A stretch of DNA of 39,092 bases from the NCBI GenBank assembly GCA_902826695.1, contig CADEFU010000019.1:1501-40592 (forward strand), read 5' to 3'. The notes under the pieces are model-generated. The model worked only from the letters and a program-made list of their open reading frames with translations. It was not told the DNA's origin and made no database searches. The DNA comes from an uncultured Alphaproteobacteria bacterium (GTDB lineage: Bacteria; Pseudomonadota; Alphaproteobacteria; Micropepsales; Micropepsaceae). This document shows, piece after piece, positions 1-6,291 of the stretch; position 1 is the first letter of the stretch; every line of letters begins with the position of its first letter. A program made the position numbers and the translations under genes.

Positions 1-4
1 CATT

Positions 5-328
5 CTATTTCTCCTCCGGTGGGGGTGGTAGCGCTGCGTTTGCGATTTCGAGCAGCACGTCCGCGTGGCACTCGTCGCCCGGACGGCACCAACAAGCGAG
101 GTTGAAGCCCGCGAGTTGCTCCCGCACTACGTCCGCGTATTCCTTCATCTGCATCCGGAACGCGTGAACGCATTGGTGGCGGTTGCCGTACTCACCGATC
201 CTGAACCTGTTCGACCACAGCGACGGGCGTGCAACGGCCTTCGCCGGCAGGCCGTTGATCGATCGGCTGTGCTCCTGAAGGTTAAACCCCTTCTTCCGCG
301 ACAATTGAATGCGCACAGGTCTACTCAT
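5..328 (-). CDS. DUF4326 family protein
   Basis: A 107-residue protein. It opens with an RIQLSRKKG motif, has a central ARPSLWSNRFRIG segment and ends with ACWCRPGDECHADVLLE. This order is the DUF4326 signature found in phages and bacteria; its biochemical role is not known to me. The start has a strong purine-rich ribosome site (AAGGAGGGTGAGG) that lies inside the 3' end of the upstream gene. The poly-proline C-terminus (PPPPEEK) is encoded by the GGAGGAG that would serve as ribosome site for a gene starting at base 3 and running leftwards off the window edge. It is the last complete gene of the leftward operon before the edge. Confidence 0.85.
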   Translation of the reverse strand: MSRPVRIQLSRKKGFNLQEHSRSINGLPAKAVARPSLWSNRFRIGEYGNRHQCVHAFRMQMKEYADVVREQLAGFNLACWCRPGDECHADVLLEIANAALPPPPEEK

Positions 329-334
329 CTTCCC

Positions 335-619
335 TCACCCTCCTTCGCGCGGGGGTGGGGGAAGGGGTCGGGAAGCGTGTGCGGTGTAGGTCGTGTGAAA
401 GTTCGGTGTGACCTTGTAATTCGCAATCCCGTCAATCCCGGGGCCGCGAACCTCGACGTCAACGCCAGTAAACTCACCCGATTTACTGATGAAGTAGTCG
501 TTCGGCCCGTCCATGCGCTCGGCCCAAGTTTCGATGGCGTCCTCAACATCAGTGCCGTCGATGTCTTCCCAATCGTCATGGTTCAGCGGCTCGCGAATTT
601 GCCACGTTCTCTCACTCAT
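335..619 (-). CDS. Hypothetical small acidic protein
   Basis: 94 residues, acidic in the first half (many D and E), with no motif I recognise. The ATG follows a ribosome site, AAGAGGTGACGC. It overlaps the end of the upstream gene by 8 bases and is followed 6 bases later by the DUF4326 gene, so it is part of the same leftward operon. The C-terminus is proline-rich because the next gene's ribosome site is embedded in it. Support is operon position, ribosome site and non-overlap with other good genes; function unknown. Confidence 0.7.
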   Translation of the reverse strand: MSERTWQIREPLNHDDWEDIDGTDVEDAIETWAERMDGPNDYFISKSGEFTGVDVEVRGPGIDGIANYKVTPNFHTTYTAHASRPLPPPPREGG

Positions 620-827
620 GCGTCACCTCTTGATTGCTGGGGTGGGAGACGCGCTCTGCAAATTTTGCGTTGGCATATTCTTCCGCTCGGTCGCGCGCGC
701 CCGGACCGGAAAAAATCGCCATCATGACCGAGCCGTCGCCCGTGCCGTCATCAATGGCCTCGACACCCCACGAACCGGGGCTGTCTTTGCGCTCTGCGAC
801 CTCTGCGATCAAACTGACTTTCTTCAT
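612..827 (-). CDS. Hypothetical small protein
   Basis: 71 residues from an ATG preceded by AAGAGGT. An upstream in-frame ATG at 896 would overlap the preceding gene and lacks a comparable ribosome site, so I prefer 827. The N-terminus (MKKVSLIAEVAERKDSPGSW) reads like a small beta-rich fold, followed by an alpha segment GARDRAEEYANAKFAE. Its leader shares an 18-base direct repeat with the leader of the next gene. Function unknown. Confidence 0.65.
   Translation of the reverse strand: MKKVSLIAEVAERKDSPGSWGVEAIDDGTGDGSVMMAIFSGPGARDRAEEYANAKFAERVSHPSNQEVTHE
625..642. repeat. Direct repeat copy 2 in a gene leader
   Basis: Exact second copy of the 18-base repeat at 837-854, placed immediately upstream of the start at 619. 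It suggests duplication of a gene cassette or conservation of a translation leader. Confidence 0.85.
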
Positions 828-836
828 TTTGGTTTT

Positions 837-854
837 ACCTCTTGATTGCTGGGG
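837..854. repeat. Direct repeat copy 1 in a gene leader
   Basis: ACCTCTTGATTGCTGGGG on the plus strand. It is repeated exactly at 625-642. On the minus strand both copies supply the AAGAGGT ribosome site of the following gene (starts at 827 and 619). Confidence 0.85.
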
Positions 855-871
855 GATGGGGTGGGGCGGCG

Positions 872-1294
872 TCACAGTATTCGTCCCATTTGCCACTCAT
901 GTCGTTTCCTCTGAGAGAGAGCGGCGCGGGCAATCTTGGCGCACGTGCCTTGCGGATAACCGGGGCCGTCATGCAGCTGGACTTCCCACAGCGCGTCAGC
1001 CAGCCGCTTGGCGCGCGCTTCGGCGGCAAGGATTCGCGCACGCTGCTCAAGGCGGTCAGCCTCGTATGATTCCGACACCCGCTTCTCGCCCGCAAGATCA
1101 CCCCGCAAGAGTCGGACATATCCGGCCATGCGCCCGCCGTCTTCATCGATCCGAAAACGGACATCCCCGCCAACGCCAGTCCGCACGCGCGACCATTCAC
1201 GCGCAAACGAAATCGCTTCCTCAATTGTCACGGGGCCGCGCTCTATTTCGCGGATGGCGTCATAAGCGGTTTTTCCGTCTGAATGCGTTGTCAT
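872..1294 (-). CDS. Hypothetical early protein, helical
   Basis: 140 residues from an ATG with an AAAGGA purine run 12 bases upstream; the stop overlap with the preceding gene (4 bases, TCAT on plus) supports this start over the longer frame. The middle (EADRLEQRARILAAEARAKRLADALWEV) is strongly helical and probably coiled-coil. No enzyme motif is visible. It belongs to the translationally coupled leftward operon. Confidence 0.7.
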   Translation of the reverse strand: MTTHSDGKTAYDAIREIERGPVTIEEAISFAREWSRVRTGVGGDVRFRIDEDGGRMAGYVRLLRGDLAGEKRVSESYEADRLEQRARILAAEARAKRLADALWEVQLHDGPGYPQGTCAKIARAALSQRKRHEWQMGRIL

Positions 1295-1671
1295 GGCTTC
1301 TGGTCCTTTAGGGCGCGGATTTCGCCTGCCAGTTGGGCCTGCGCCCTGATAAATCCTCTCAGGTAGCAATCCATCTTTGGTATGTCGGCGAGCATGTCGT
1401 CCGTGTTGGCGCCCGGTTTGAACACGCGGGTTGCCTCGACATTTTTCGCCGCTTCCTCCAGCGCCGTCGCACGCGCCGCCTCTAGTTCGGCGGAGAGTTT
1501 GGACAAAGCATCAGCGGCTTTGCATGACGTGCATATCGAAAACGACCCACGCCACGAGCCGTCATATTCCCGCTCGGCGTCCACGTTGTCTTCGCAGTGA
1601 CAATCGCACCTGAGCTGCGCAATCAGAGTTTTGGCTTCCTCATCAGCGCTCATCCGCTTGGCTTCGGTCAT
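1291..1671 (-). CDS. Hypothetical protein with cysteine pairs
   Basis: 126 residues. An N-terminal CDCHCED and a later CTSC about 30 residues on could form a metal site. The middle (LSKLSAELEAARATALEEAAKNVEA) is helical and resembles the tails of many small phage ead/Ea22-like proteins, but I cannot assign a family. Its ATG overlaps the TGA of the preceding gene (ATGA), which implies translational coupling. Confidence 0.7.
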   Translation of the reverse strand: MTEAKRMSADEEAKTLIAQLRCDCHCEDNVDAEREYDGSWRGSFSICTSCKAADALSKLSAELEAARATALEEAAKNVEATRVFKPGANTDDMLADIPKMDCYLRGFIRAQAQLAGEIRALKDQKP

Positions 1672-2192
1672 GTCGGGGCCTTTGCGAGTAGAGCCCGGAC
1701 GGTGGCGAGGCAGAGGGCGAGGGCGGGGTGGCAGTGCTTGCTAAAAAACTCGCTTACGTCTTCCCTGCCGTGGCTGTCCTCAAATGGGTAATAGTCATCG
1801 GTGTCGCCCGTGTCGGTCGCAACGGCCTCCCATACAGGCTTGCCGGCCCACTTCGTGTGATCGGCCCATGTTGCAGACGTGCGCACCCCAAACGAATGCC
1901 CCGGCAGCACCCGCTCGCAAAGTGCTATCGCGGCGTCGAGGGAGGCGGTGAAGCGCGGCGTCGTGTCGTCGTAGATGGAGAAATTGCGCTGAGTTTTTCC
2001 GGGGTCGATCCAGCCGAGAAGCCGCGCCGTCGCATAGCCTGAGCCGGTCGTCGCCCAGACCTCTTGGCGATCAATCTCAATCTTCGTCATGCCGTCCAGG
2101 ACCGCCGCGAAGATCGCATCCAATTCCCGATCCGGCCCCGTCGCCTCCGTCAGCCGCTTCTCAAGGTCGCGTAGGGCTTGGGTGTCGGTCAT
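1668..2192 (-). CDS. Phage ABA-sandwich-like protein
   Basis: 174 residues. The pattern TGPDRELDA near the N-terminus, then FTASLDAAIALCERVLPG, and finally CHPALALCLATVRALL matches a widespread small-phage family that I associate with the phage ABA sandwich domain. Function is unknown in that family. The start at 2192 overlaps the stop of the upstream gene as ATGA. The longer open frame to 2402 lacks family-like sequence and overlaps another gene, so I trimmed it. Confidence 0.7.
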   Translation of the reverse strand: MTDTQALRDLEKRLTEATGPDRELDAIFAAVLDGMTKIEIDRQEVWATTGSGYATARLLGWIDPGKTQRNFSIYDDTTPRFTASLDAAIALCERVLPGHSFGVRTSATWADHTKWAGKPVWEAVATDTGDTDDYYPFEDSHGREDVSEFFSKHCHPALALCLATVRALLAKAPT

Positions 2193-2449
2193 GGCCGTGT
2201 GCCTTCTGGGTACGCGCCGAGGTATTCGACCCAGTGCCGACCGAAGAGCGCAAAGGAGACCGTCATGGCGCGCGCAACCTTGCTTTCTGCGAGGTCTTTC
2301 GTTGGGTAAACAATCTCGCCCGCGTAGACATCGCCAACGTTTTTGCGGTTGCCAGTTTTGATGTTGACCGCAGGCTCCAGAGCTTTGAACCAATTCCTCC
2401 ACGCGCGTGCCGGCCGTTGTATCGTGTCCTGTTTGGTGTCGGTGGTCAT
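2189..2449 (-). CDS. Hypothetical early protein
   Basis: 86 residues, start preceded by TTGAGAGGTAGCCA, a good ribosome site. It has basic and aromatic character (RAWRNWFKALEP, FGRHWVEYLG) and no recognised domain. It ends in a 4-base overlap with the next gene. Function unknown. Confidence 0.65.
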   Translation of the reverse strand: MTTDTKQDTIQRPARAWRNWFKALEPAVNIKTGNRKNVGDVYAGEIVYPTKDLAESKVARAMTVSFALFGRHWVEYLGAYPEGTRP

Positions 2450-2477
2450 TGGCTACCTCTCAAGTTGTCCGTGGGCG

Positions 2478-2717
2478 CTACGCGTGGATCCGGCGCTGGT
2501 AGTCTTCGCTGGTCTTGAGGATCGGAACGCAGCTCGGGCAGTAGTGGCGGAACAGCCGGTCGCTGACGTGCTCAATCTTCCAGCTGTTCCGGCGCAGCCA
2601 TTCCGAAATGCGAATGAAGGGCATGCCCAGGTAGAACTTTTCCTGCGTTTCGACGCTGAAACACCGGTTGCAGGTGATAACCATCTGCCTAGTGCGGTAG
2701 TCGGCGCGGGCGGTCAT
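2478..2717 (-). CDS. Zinc-ribbon protein
   Basis: 79 residues. Two pairs, CNRC and CPSC, are separated by about 45 residues, as in a small treble-clef or zinc-ribbon fold; the intervening stretch (FIRISEWLRRNSWKI) is helical. The start overlaps the stop of the preceding gene as ATGA. Likely nucleic-acid or protein binding by inference only. Confidence 0.7.
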   Translation of the reverse strand: MTARADYRTRQMVITCNRCFSVETQEKFYLGMPFIRISEWLRRNSWKIEHVSDRLFRHYCPSCVPILKTSEDYQRRIHA

Positions 2718-2905
2718 GGCTTTTTCCTCACTAGGGCGGCGAAACGCGCCGCGGTTTCTGGGTGGCAGGCGATGCACTTTCCGTCGGCGGTCGGCCGCAT
2801 GCCTGACCCGCACTTGCACGGCTTGCGCGCCTTGCGCAGCCGGTCGTCGTACTTGTCGCGCGCGGGTGTGCCGAACGGGGGCTTGCGCAAATAGTCGGCC
2901 ATCAT
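2714..2905 (-). CDS. Small zinc-finger protein
   Basis: 63 residues. The core CKCGSGMRPTADGKCIACH gives a C-x-C ... C-x2-C-H arrangement typical of small zinc-ribbon phage proteins. Two adjacent ATGs (2905 and 2902) are possible; the first overlaps the previous gene's stop. Basic N-terminus (RDKYDDRLRKARK). Confidence 0.7.
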   Translation of the reverse strand: MMADYLRKPPFGTPARDKYDDRLRKARKPCKCGSGMRPTADGKCIACHPETAARFAALVRKKP

Positions 2906-3105
2906 CCGATCCGTTCGGCCATGGCGATTGCGTTTCGTGTGTTTGCGATCTGCGCGCGGATGATGTTGGCCTCGGCGCTGGACGCAGCAGCGGCCAAGGC
3001 CCGCTCCAGTTCGCTCTGACGCGCACGGGCGACGGCCAGCAGGGCGCGGTACGTTTGCTGCGCGGCCAGCCCTTGCGTCTGCATGATTTTATCAACGGCG
3101 CGCAT
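2902..3105 (-). CDS. Small helical protein
   Basis: 67 residues, almost wholly alpha-helical and alanine-rich with regularly spaced charges (ARARQSELERALAAAASS), consistent with a coiled coil. The ATG at 3105 shares one base with the upstream stop (TGATG), so translation is coupled. Function unknown. Confidence 0.65.
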   Translation of the reverse strand: MRAVDKIMQTQGLAAQQTYRALLAVARARQSELERALAAAASSAEANIIRAQIANTRNAIAMAERIG

Positions 3106-3599
3106 CACATCCCCCGCCGCAAGCAGTTGGGCAACCAAACCCCGTCGGAGCCGATGAAGCTTTCTACGCGCTCGGCGAGCTTCTCGAATGCATCCTTGAT
3201 CGCGTAGGCGGGCAAACCCTTGGTTTCGTCGTCTAACAGGCCGAGCCGCAGCGTGGCGTCGTGCGTCAGCTCGTGCGCGAGCGTGACGGGGACACAACCG
3301 GCCGGCTGCGACCGGCTGATCTCGACGCGGCCGGGGATGGTGGACCCCCAAGACCCGTTTGGCAGGGTGTCGACCATCACAACAGCCGGCGGATCCATCT
3401 TGGCGTAGCCGCGCGCGGCCGGGTAGCCGTGCATCACGAGCACGGCCTCGACCCGGGCCATCATCTCTTTTGCGCCGGGCACGTCGTCGGCGCGCGCAGA
3501 GCGCACCATCAAGGTGGCCGAGATCGCAGCGACCATGACGGCCAGAAACAGCATCAGCACGAGCTCGGCGGCAAACATAAGGCGGTCGCGCAGGTTCAT
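3105..3599 (-). CDS. Exported HExxH-type putative metallopeptidase
   Basis: 164 residues. Residues 7-33 form a hydrophobic segment ending SARADD, so either a signal peptide or an N-terminal anchor. The rest would be periplasmic. LAHELTHDAT at about 107-116 contains HELTH, the HExxH zinc-binding and catalytic motif of gluzincin and metzincin-type peptidases; the third metal ligand is not obvious. No family name comes to mind. It sits in the early leftward operon, coupled to an HNH gene by an ATGA overlap, not in the lysis cluster. Possible roles are envelope modification, exclusion of other phages, or a cryptic murein peptidase; all are inference. Confidence 0.65.
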   Translation of the reverse strand: MNLRDRLMFAAELVLMLFLAVMVAAISATLMVRSARADDVPGAKEMMARVEAVLVMHGYPAARGYAKMDPPAVVMVDTLPNGSWGSTIPGRVEISRSQPAGCVPVTLAHELTHDATLRLGLLDDETKGLPAYAIKDAFEKLAERVESFIGSDGVWLPNCLRRGM

Positions 3600-4096
3600 G
3601 GGCGTTGCTCCACGGTGCCGTCGAAACGACGGCGAAGGGTTGGGTGGGACATGCGTCGCTGCGGCCACGCCCGGCGACGGCGGCGATCGTCTGCGTCATC
3701 TGGGCTGGTTGAAGGGTCGCCGCGTAAACCGAGCGTGACCGTCAGCTTTCTTTTGACGCGCCGCACCTTGCCGGTCACAGCCGCCATCTCTGCGGACTTG
3801 GCCGCGTGGCAGGGCTTGCGTCGCAGGGGCGCGCCGTTCTTGATGGCGGTCAGGCCGCCGGATACGTGTTCTTTGACGTGGTCGAAGTCGATCTCGCTGA
3901 GCGGCGCCCACACCCCGCACCCGCACGAGCACTTAACGGCGCAGTTCAGACGGCGCGCGATCGCAAAGCGCTTCGTGTTGCTGAGCGTTCCCCAATGGAA
4001 GCGAGATACCGGCACCGCCTCACCCGCGACAAGCATCACGGCCTCGTGGTTCACGAGGATGCGGAACTTTTGCGCGGGGGTGAACGGGCGGGTCAT
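3596..4096 (-). CDS. HNH endonuclease-like protein
   Basis: 166 residues. CSCGCG at 56-61 provides zinc cysteines, DFDHVKEH at 70-77 holds the first catalytic His (H73), N87 and CH at 96-97 complete an HNH pattern of the type 'D-x-DH ... NG-x-PL ... CH-x-AK'. Such small HNH proteins act as nicking or double-strand nucleases in phage recombination, packaging or host takeover. The C-terminal 40 residues are very arginine-rich and overlap no conserved domain. It is the second gene after the leftward promoter. Confidence 0.75.
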   Translation of the reverse strand: MTRPFTPAQKFRILVNHEAVMLVAGEAVPVSRFHWGTLSNTKRFAIARRLNCAVKCSCGCGVWAPLSEIDFDHVKEHVSGGLTAIKNGAPLRRKPCHAAKSAEMAAVTGKVRRVKRKLTVTLGLRGDPSTSPDDADDRRRRRAWPQRRMSHPTLRRRFDGTVEQRP

Positions 4097-4097
4097 G

Positions 4098-4292
4098 TCA
4101 CTCGGCCCAGATGAACAGCTTGGCGAACAGGTCGCGCTCGGCGTCTGTTGCCGTGAACGTGGCGGCGGTGTCGGACGCAGGCGCCTTCGCGCGGCGCGGT
4201 TCGCGCCGGCGGGGCAGCTTTTTGCTAGCCACCTCCGACACGGCGTCGGCGAGGCGGTCCAGGCGTTTGGTCACTTCGGTCGCTTCCAACAT
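4098..4292 (-). CDS. First gene of leftward operon, hypothetical
   Basis: 64 residues from an ATG with a strong ribosome site (AAAGGTGACGTC). A longer frame from a GTG at 4430 would read through a stable hairpin and has a poor ribosome site, so I reject it. The N-terminal half (ATEVTKRLDRLADAVSEVASKK) is helical, the middle is basic (PRRREPRRAK), and the tail is acidic. It could be a small DNA or RNA-binding regulator but no family is recognised. Confidence 0.6.
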   Translation of the reverse strand: MLEATEVTKRLDRLADAVSEVASKKLPRRREPRRAKAPASDTAATFTATDAERDLFAKLFIWAE

Positions 4293-4305
4293 GACGTCAC
4301 CTTTC

Positions 4306-4342
4306 AAAAGCGGCGGGCCTTTCACCCGCCAGGGCCGCTTTT
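4306..4342 (-). terminator. Terminator-like hairpin in the leftward leader
   Basis: AAAAGCGGC at 4306-4314 pairs with GCCGCTTTT at 4334-4342; a competing inner stem GGCGGG/CCCGCC (4312-4317 with 4325-4330) shares bases with the outer left arm. On the minus strand the outer stem ends in a TTTT run and lies just upstream of the first gene's ribosome site, about 250 bases after the predicted leftward start site. This is the geometry of an attenuator or antitermination target. It is also symmetric enough to stop rightward transcripts. Confidence 0.6.
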
Positions 4343-4600
4343 CTGCCTCCGTCAGCGCCGTCTCTTGCGCGGCACAGCATCCGCCCCATGGAGCGAAACC
4401 GAATTGAGTGCGGGCCTCGGCTAGCTTCACCTCACCCGCTTGGGCTCTTTCGCCTCGTCAGGGCCGGTTCGGCGGCCCTCCTATCGGGGTTGATAACGAT
4501 CCCCCGCGGACCGTCCAGCTTTTGCCCCCTGGCGGGTCGTGCGCTCCTGTGCGGGGACATGCCCCCGTCCCGCCAACGCACCAGGCCACGGGACGCACCA
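4343..4600. other. Untranslated leader of the leftward operon
   Basis: About 260 bases with no convincing gene on either strand. It lies between the predicted leftward promoter and the hairpin at 4306-4342 and would be a long 5' leader of the early operon. I see several short GC-rich inverted segments but no recognisable riboswitch. Confidence 0.5.
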
Positions 4601-4629
4601 AATGTAATTCAAGCCACTTGAGAGTGCAA
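4601..4629 (-). promoter_or_regulatory. Early leftward promoter (PL)
   Basis: Minus strand: -35 TTGCAC (4624-4629), 17-base spacer, -10 TACATT (4601-4606). The spacer contains the palindromic operator TCAAGCCACTTGA (4609-4621). The Cro promoter has the same design, with the same operator type in its spacer, which makes repressor control very likely. Confidence 0.7.
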
Positions 4630-4655
4630 GCGGTAAAACTCAAGTGGCTTGAATT
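4606..4655. promoter_or_regulatory. Double operator in a perfect 17-bp inverted repeat
   Basis: AATTCAAGCCACTTGAG (4606-4622) and its exact reverse complement (4639-4655) flank a 16-base loop. Each arm contains a 13-bp palindrome TCAAG-N3-CTTGA (4609-4621 and 4640-4652). The same palindrome occurs at 5221-5233 in the Cro promoter. These are the best candidates for repressor and Cro binding sites, with the left-hand pair spaced 31 bp centre to centre, about three helical turns. Confidence 0.8.
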
Positions 4656-4746
4656 ATTTTGCGGGGCGGGATAACAGATTTGTGGCCCGGTGCGGCTTGA
4701 TTCGCGGAATTGGCGTGCGCACGCTGGCCCTAGCTGAGAGGGCTCG

Positions 4747-4980
4747 ATGACCAATGAACTTGCTAGTGCTCTCGCGTTACTTCTGATGGAGATTGAGAGG
4801 CGCGGCGTCGATGTCGGCGTCGCGGCTGACCAAGCCGTCGTGGTGCTTGAAAAGCACAGCCCAGGCGCTCAGGCGCGGACAGCTGCTATGTTAGGACAAT
4901 CTTACCGACGAGACGGACTGGAAGTCCGCTCGGGTCGCCGAAGTAGATCCAATCCAATGTCAGGCCGTAAGCGTCGCTGA
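4747..4980 (+). CDS. Possible small protein convergent with repressor
   Basis: 77 residues from an ATG preceded by GAGAGGG. The first 45 residues look protein-like (helical, LASALALLLMEIERRG), but the last third lies antisense to the repressor's 3' end and is arginine- and serine-rich. A convergent overlap of 95 bases is unusual. No homologue recognised and no clear promoter seen, so this may be spurious. Confidence 0.3.
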   Translation: MTNELASALALLLMEIERRGVDVGVAADQAVVVLEKHSPGAQARTAAMLGQSYRRDGLEVRSGRRSRSNPMSGRKRR

Positions 4981-5158
4981 GCTTTATTGCGTCATCGAGG
5001 CCGGGCCTGCCTTTGGCTTTTTCCCACTGATTGTAAGTGCTGTTCTTCACGCCGGCCGTTGCAGCAAAGGCGCTCTGGTTCATTTCGAGCGCCTTGCGTG
5101 TCGCGATGAGCCGCGCCGCAATCGCATCGATCGATCGTGCATCGCGATTCCGTGACAT
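4886..5158 (-). CDS. XRE-family phage repressor (CI-like)
   Basis: 90 residues with an HTH_3/XRE domain over residues 13-75: IAARLIATRKALEMNQSAFA, then AGVKNSTYNQWEKAKGRPGL, then the LSDAYGLTLDWIYFGD tail typical of small prophage repressors. It has no S24 peptidase domain, so it cannot be inactivated by RecA-style self-cleavage. Divergent from Cro with operators on both sides; by analogy with lambdoid phages it should hold the lytic promoters off. The ATG at 5158 has no clear ribosome site; a longer frame starting near 5246 would cover the operator and is unlikely. A possible -35/-10 (TTGAGA, 17 bases, GCTTGA) lies at 5196-5224 on the minus strand. Confidence 0.85.
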   Translation of the reverse strand: MSRNRDARSIDAIAARLIATRKALEMNQSAFAATAGVKNSTYNQWEKAKGRPGLDDAIKLSDAYGLTLDWIYFGDPSGLPVRLVGKIVLT

Positions 5159-5210
5159 GGCGCACAGTTTGGCGCAATCGCGTGGTTTTGTCTTTTCAAG
5201 CGGATTGCAC

Positions 5211-5240
5211 TTGCTTTTTCTCAAGTAGCTTGAATATACT
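5211..5240 (+). promoter_or_regulatory. Rightward early promoter (PR) with operator
   Basis: -35 TTGCTT (5211-5216), 18-base spacer, -10 TATACT (5235-5240). The spacer carries the palindromic operator TCAAGTAGCTTGA (5221-5233). The expected start site falls on or next to the Cro ATG at 5247, so the transcript would be leaderless. A weaker palindrome with a longer spacer (TCAAG ... CTTGC, 5196-5214) overlaps the -35 side. Confidence 0.75.
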
Positions 5241-5246
5241 CCGCTC

Positions 5247-5486
5247 ATGACCACGACCGTGCGCGAGTTCGTTGAAATCCTGGGCGGCAATGACAAGGCC
5301 GCGCGCCGGTTCGGCGTTACGGCCCCGGCTATTTGCAATTGGAAGCGCGACAACCGGTTTCCCGCGTGGGTTTTGCCCAAGGTTGCGGAGGTTGCCGCAG
5401 AGTTTCGCGTCGTGCTTCCGGCGCGCGCGCTCAAGACCAAGCGCCCAGCTGGCGCGATCCGTGTTTCAGCGTCGGCGGCGGAGTGA
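5247..5486 (+). CDS. Cro/CII-like HTH regulator
   Basis: 79 residues. Residues 5-55 match the YdaS/Cro pattern: an N-terminal helix (REFVEILGGNDKAARRF), GVTAPAICNWKRDNRFP as recognition region, and VLPKVAEVAAE. It is divergent from the repressor and is the first rightward gene, the classical Cro position. The ATG sits 6 bases after the -10 element with no room for a ribosome site. Basic C-terminal tail. Confidence 0.85.
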   Translation: MTTTVREFVEILGGNDKAARRFGVTAPAICNWKRDNRFPAWVLPKVAEVAAEFRVVLPARALKTKRPAGAIRVSASAAE

Positions 5487-5488
5487 CC

Positions 5489-5674
5489 ATGAAGCGCCCG
5501 CCTGATCCGCTGCGTCTGAACTCGATCGGCACCCGGTTCGATCCGAATTGGGGTCTCGTATCTGTTTCGTTCCGTCTCAACGTGTGGGCGGCCTCGGCAC
5601 TTCTCGCGCTGGCGATGCTCTTGGTCGTCGAAGGCGCGCGCTCCTACGCGGCACAGATCGCGGAGCTTCTCTAG
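5489..5674 (+). CDS. Small membrane protein
   Basis: 61 residues, beginning two bases after the Cro stop. Residues 31-48 (VWAASALLALAMLLVVEG) form one transmembrane helix; the N-terminus is polar with several prolines and arginines. The ribosome site is weak (GGAG at the end of the Cro gene). Unknown role; early membrane proteins of temperate phages often act in exclusion, but nothing here proves that. Confidence 0.6.
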   Translation: MKRPPDPLRLNSIGTRFDPNWGLVSVSFRLNVWAASALLALAMLLVVEGARSYAAQIAELL

Positions 5675-5706
5675 GGGTTTTGGTGGTGGTTTTGGCTCAG
5701 TAAACG

Positions 5707-5734
5707 TTGCGTGTTGGAATATTAGTAATACTTC
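5707..5734 (+). promoter_or_regulatory. Possible secondary early promoter
   Basis: In the 80-base AT-rich gap after the membrane gene, TTGCGT (5707-5712), 16 bases, TACTTC (5729-5734), 20 bases before the next ATG. The -10 match is modest; included because the -35 is the same hexamer as in two other predicted promoters. Confidence 0.35.
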
Positions 5735-5754
5735 TTAACAAAAGGTAAAGCACA

Positions 5755-6276
5755 ATGACCGAAGCAGCCACCACTCCAAATCCCGACTATGTCCCCGCTG
5801 ACAACGTCACGCAGATGCCAGCCGCTCCGCGCCTTCGCGTGGTGAAAGCGCTCGACGAAGCTGAGCGCCAGGTTGTTGACGCCTCGGCGCGCGTCACCGC
5901 GGCGATCGACGCAGACGCGAAGAAGAAGGCGCGCAAGCCGCGCGCCAAGAAGGCGGACCCAATCCTTTCAGCTTCGCAGGCCGGCGGATCCCAGCCGTCT
6001 GTCGCTGCCCCGTGCCCTACCGGGGATGTGCGCGCGCTTGCAGAAGAGAGCCCGGCTGTTCCCCAAGCCGCCGGGCTCACCCCTTTCTCGCCGGTCGGCT
6101 CTGAGGTCTTGCTCGACCACGTTGTCGAGACGTCGTTCCCGCCCTCTTTGGCAACGTCTGCCGCGACGCGTGTCAGCCTGAGCGATCGCCTGCGCCGCGG
6201 GTGGGCGTGGGTGCGGCTGCTGCTCATCGCTGCTGTGTTGTTCGCGCTGGGCATTTGGGCCGCGGCGAGCGCGTAA
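5755..6276 (+). CDS. Tail-anchored membrane protein, lysine/alanine-rich
   Basis: 173 residues. Residues about 55-66 are a basic cluster (KKKARKPRAKK), the middle is proline/serine-rich and probably disordered, and residues 150-172 (VRLLLIAAVLFALGIWAAAS) form a C-terminal transmembrane helix. Topology would leave the basic part in the cytoplasm, where it could contact nucleic acid. Weak ribosome site (AAAGG). No family recognised. Confidence 0.65.
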   Translation: MTEAATTPNPDYVPADNVTQMPAAPRLRVVKALDEAERQVVDASARVTAAIDADAKKKARKPRAKKADPILSASQAGGSQPSVAAPCPTGDVRALAEESPAVPQAAGLTPFSPVGSEVLLDHVVETSFPPSLATSAATRVSLSDRLRRGWAWVRLLLIAAVLFALGIWAAASA

Positions 6277-6291
6277 GGGGCACCGGGGGTC

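Noticed and set aside
3261..4424. 387-residue plus-strand open frame
   Set aside because: It runs antisense to the exported HELTH protein and HNH genes of a tightly coupled operon and shows arginine/glycine-rich shadow composition.
4098..4430. Longer form of the first leftward gene from a GTG at 4430
   Set aside because: The extra 46 residues read through a stable hairpin and lack a good ribosome site, while the ATG at 4292 has a strong one.
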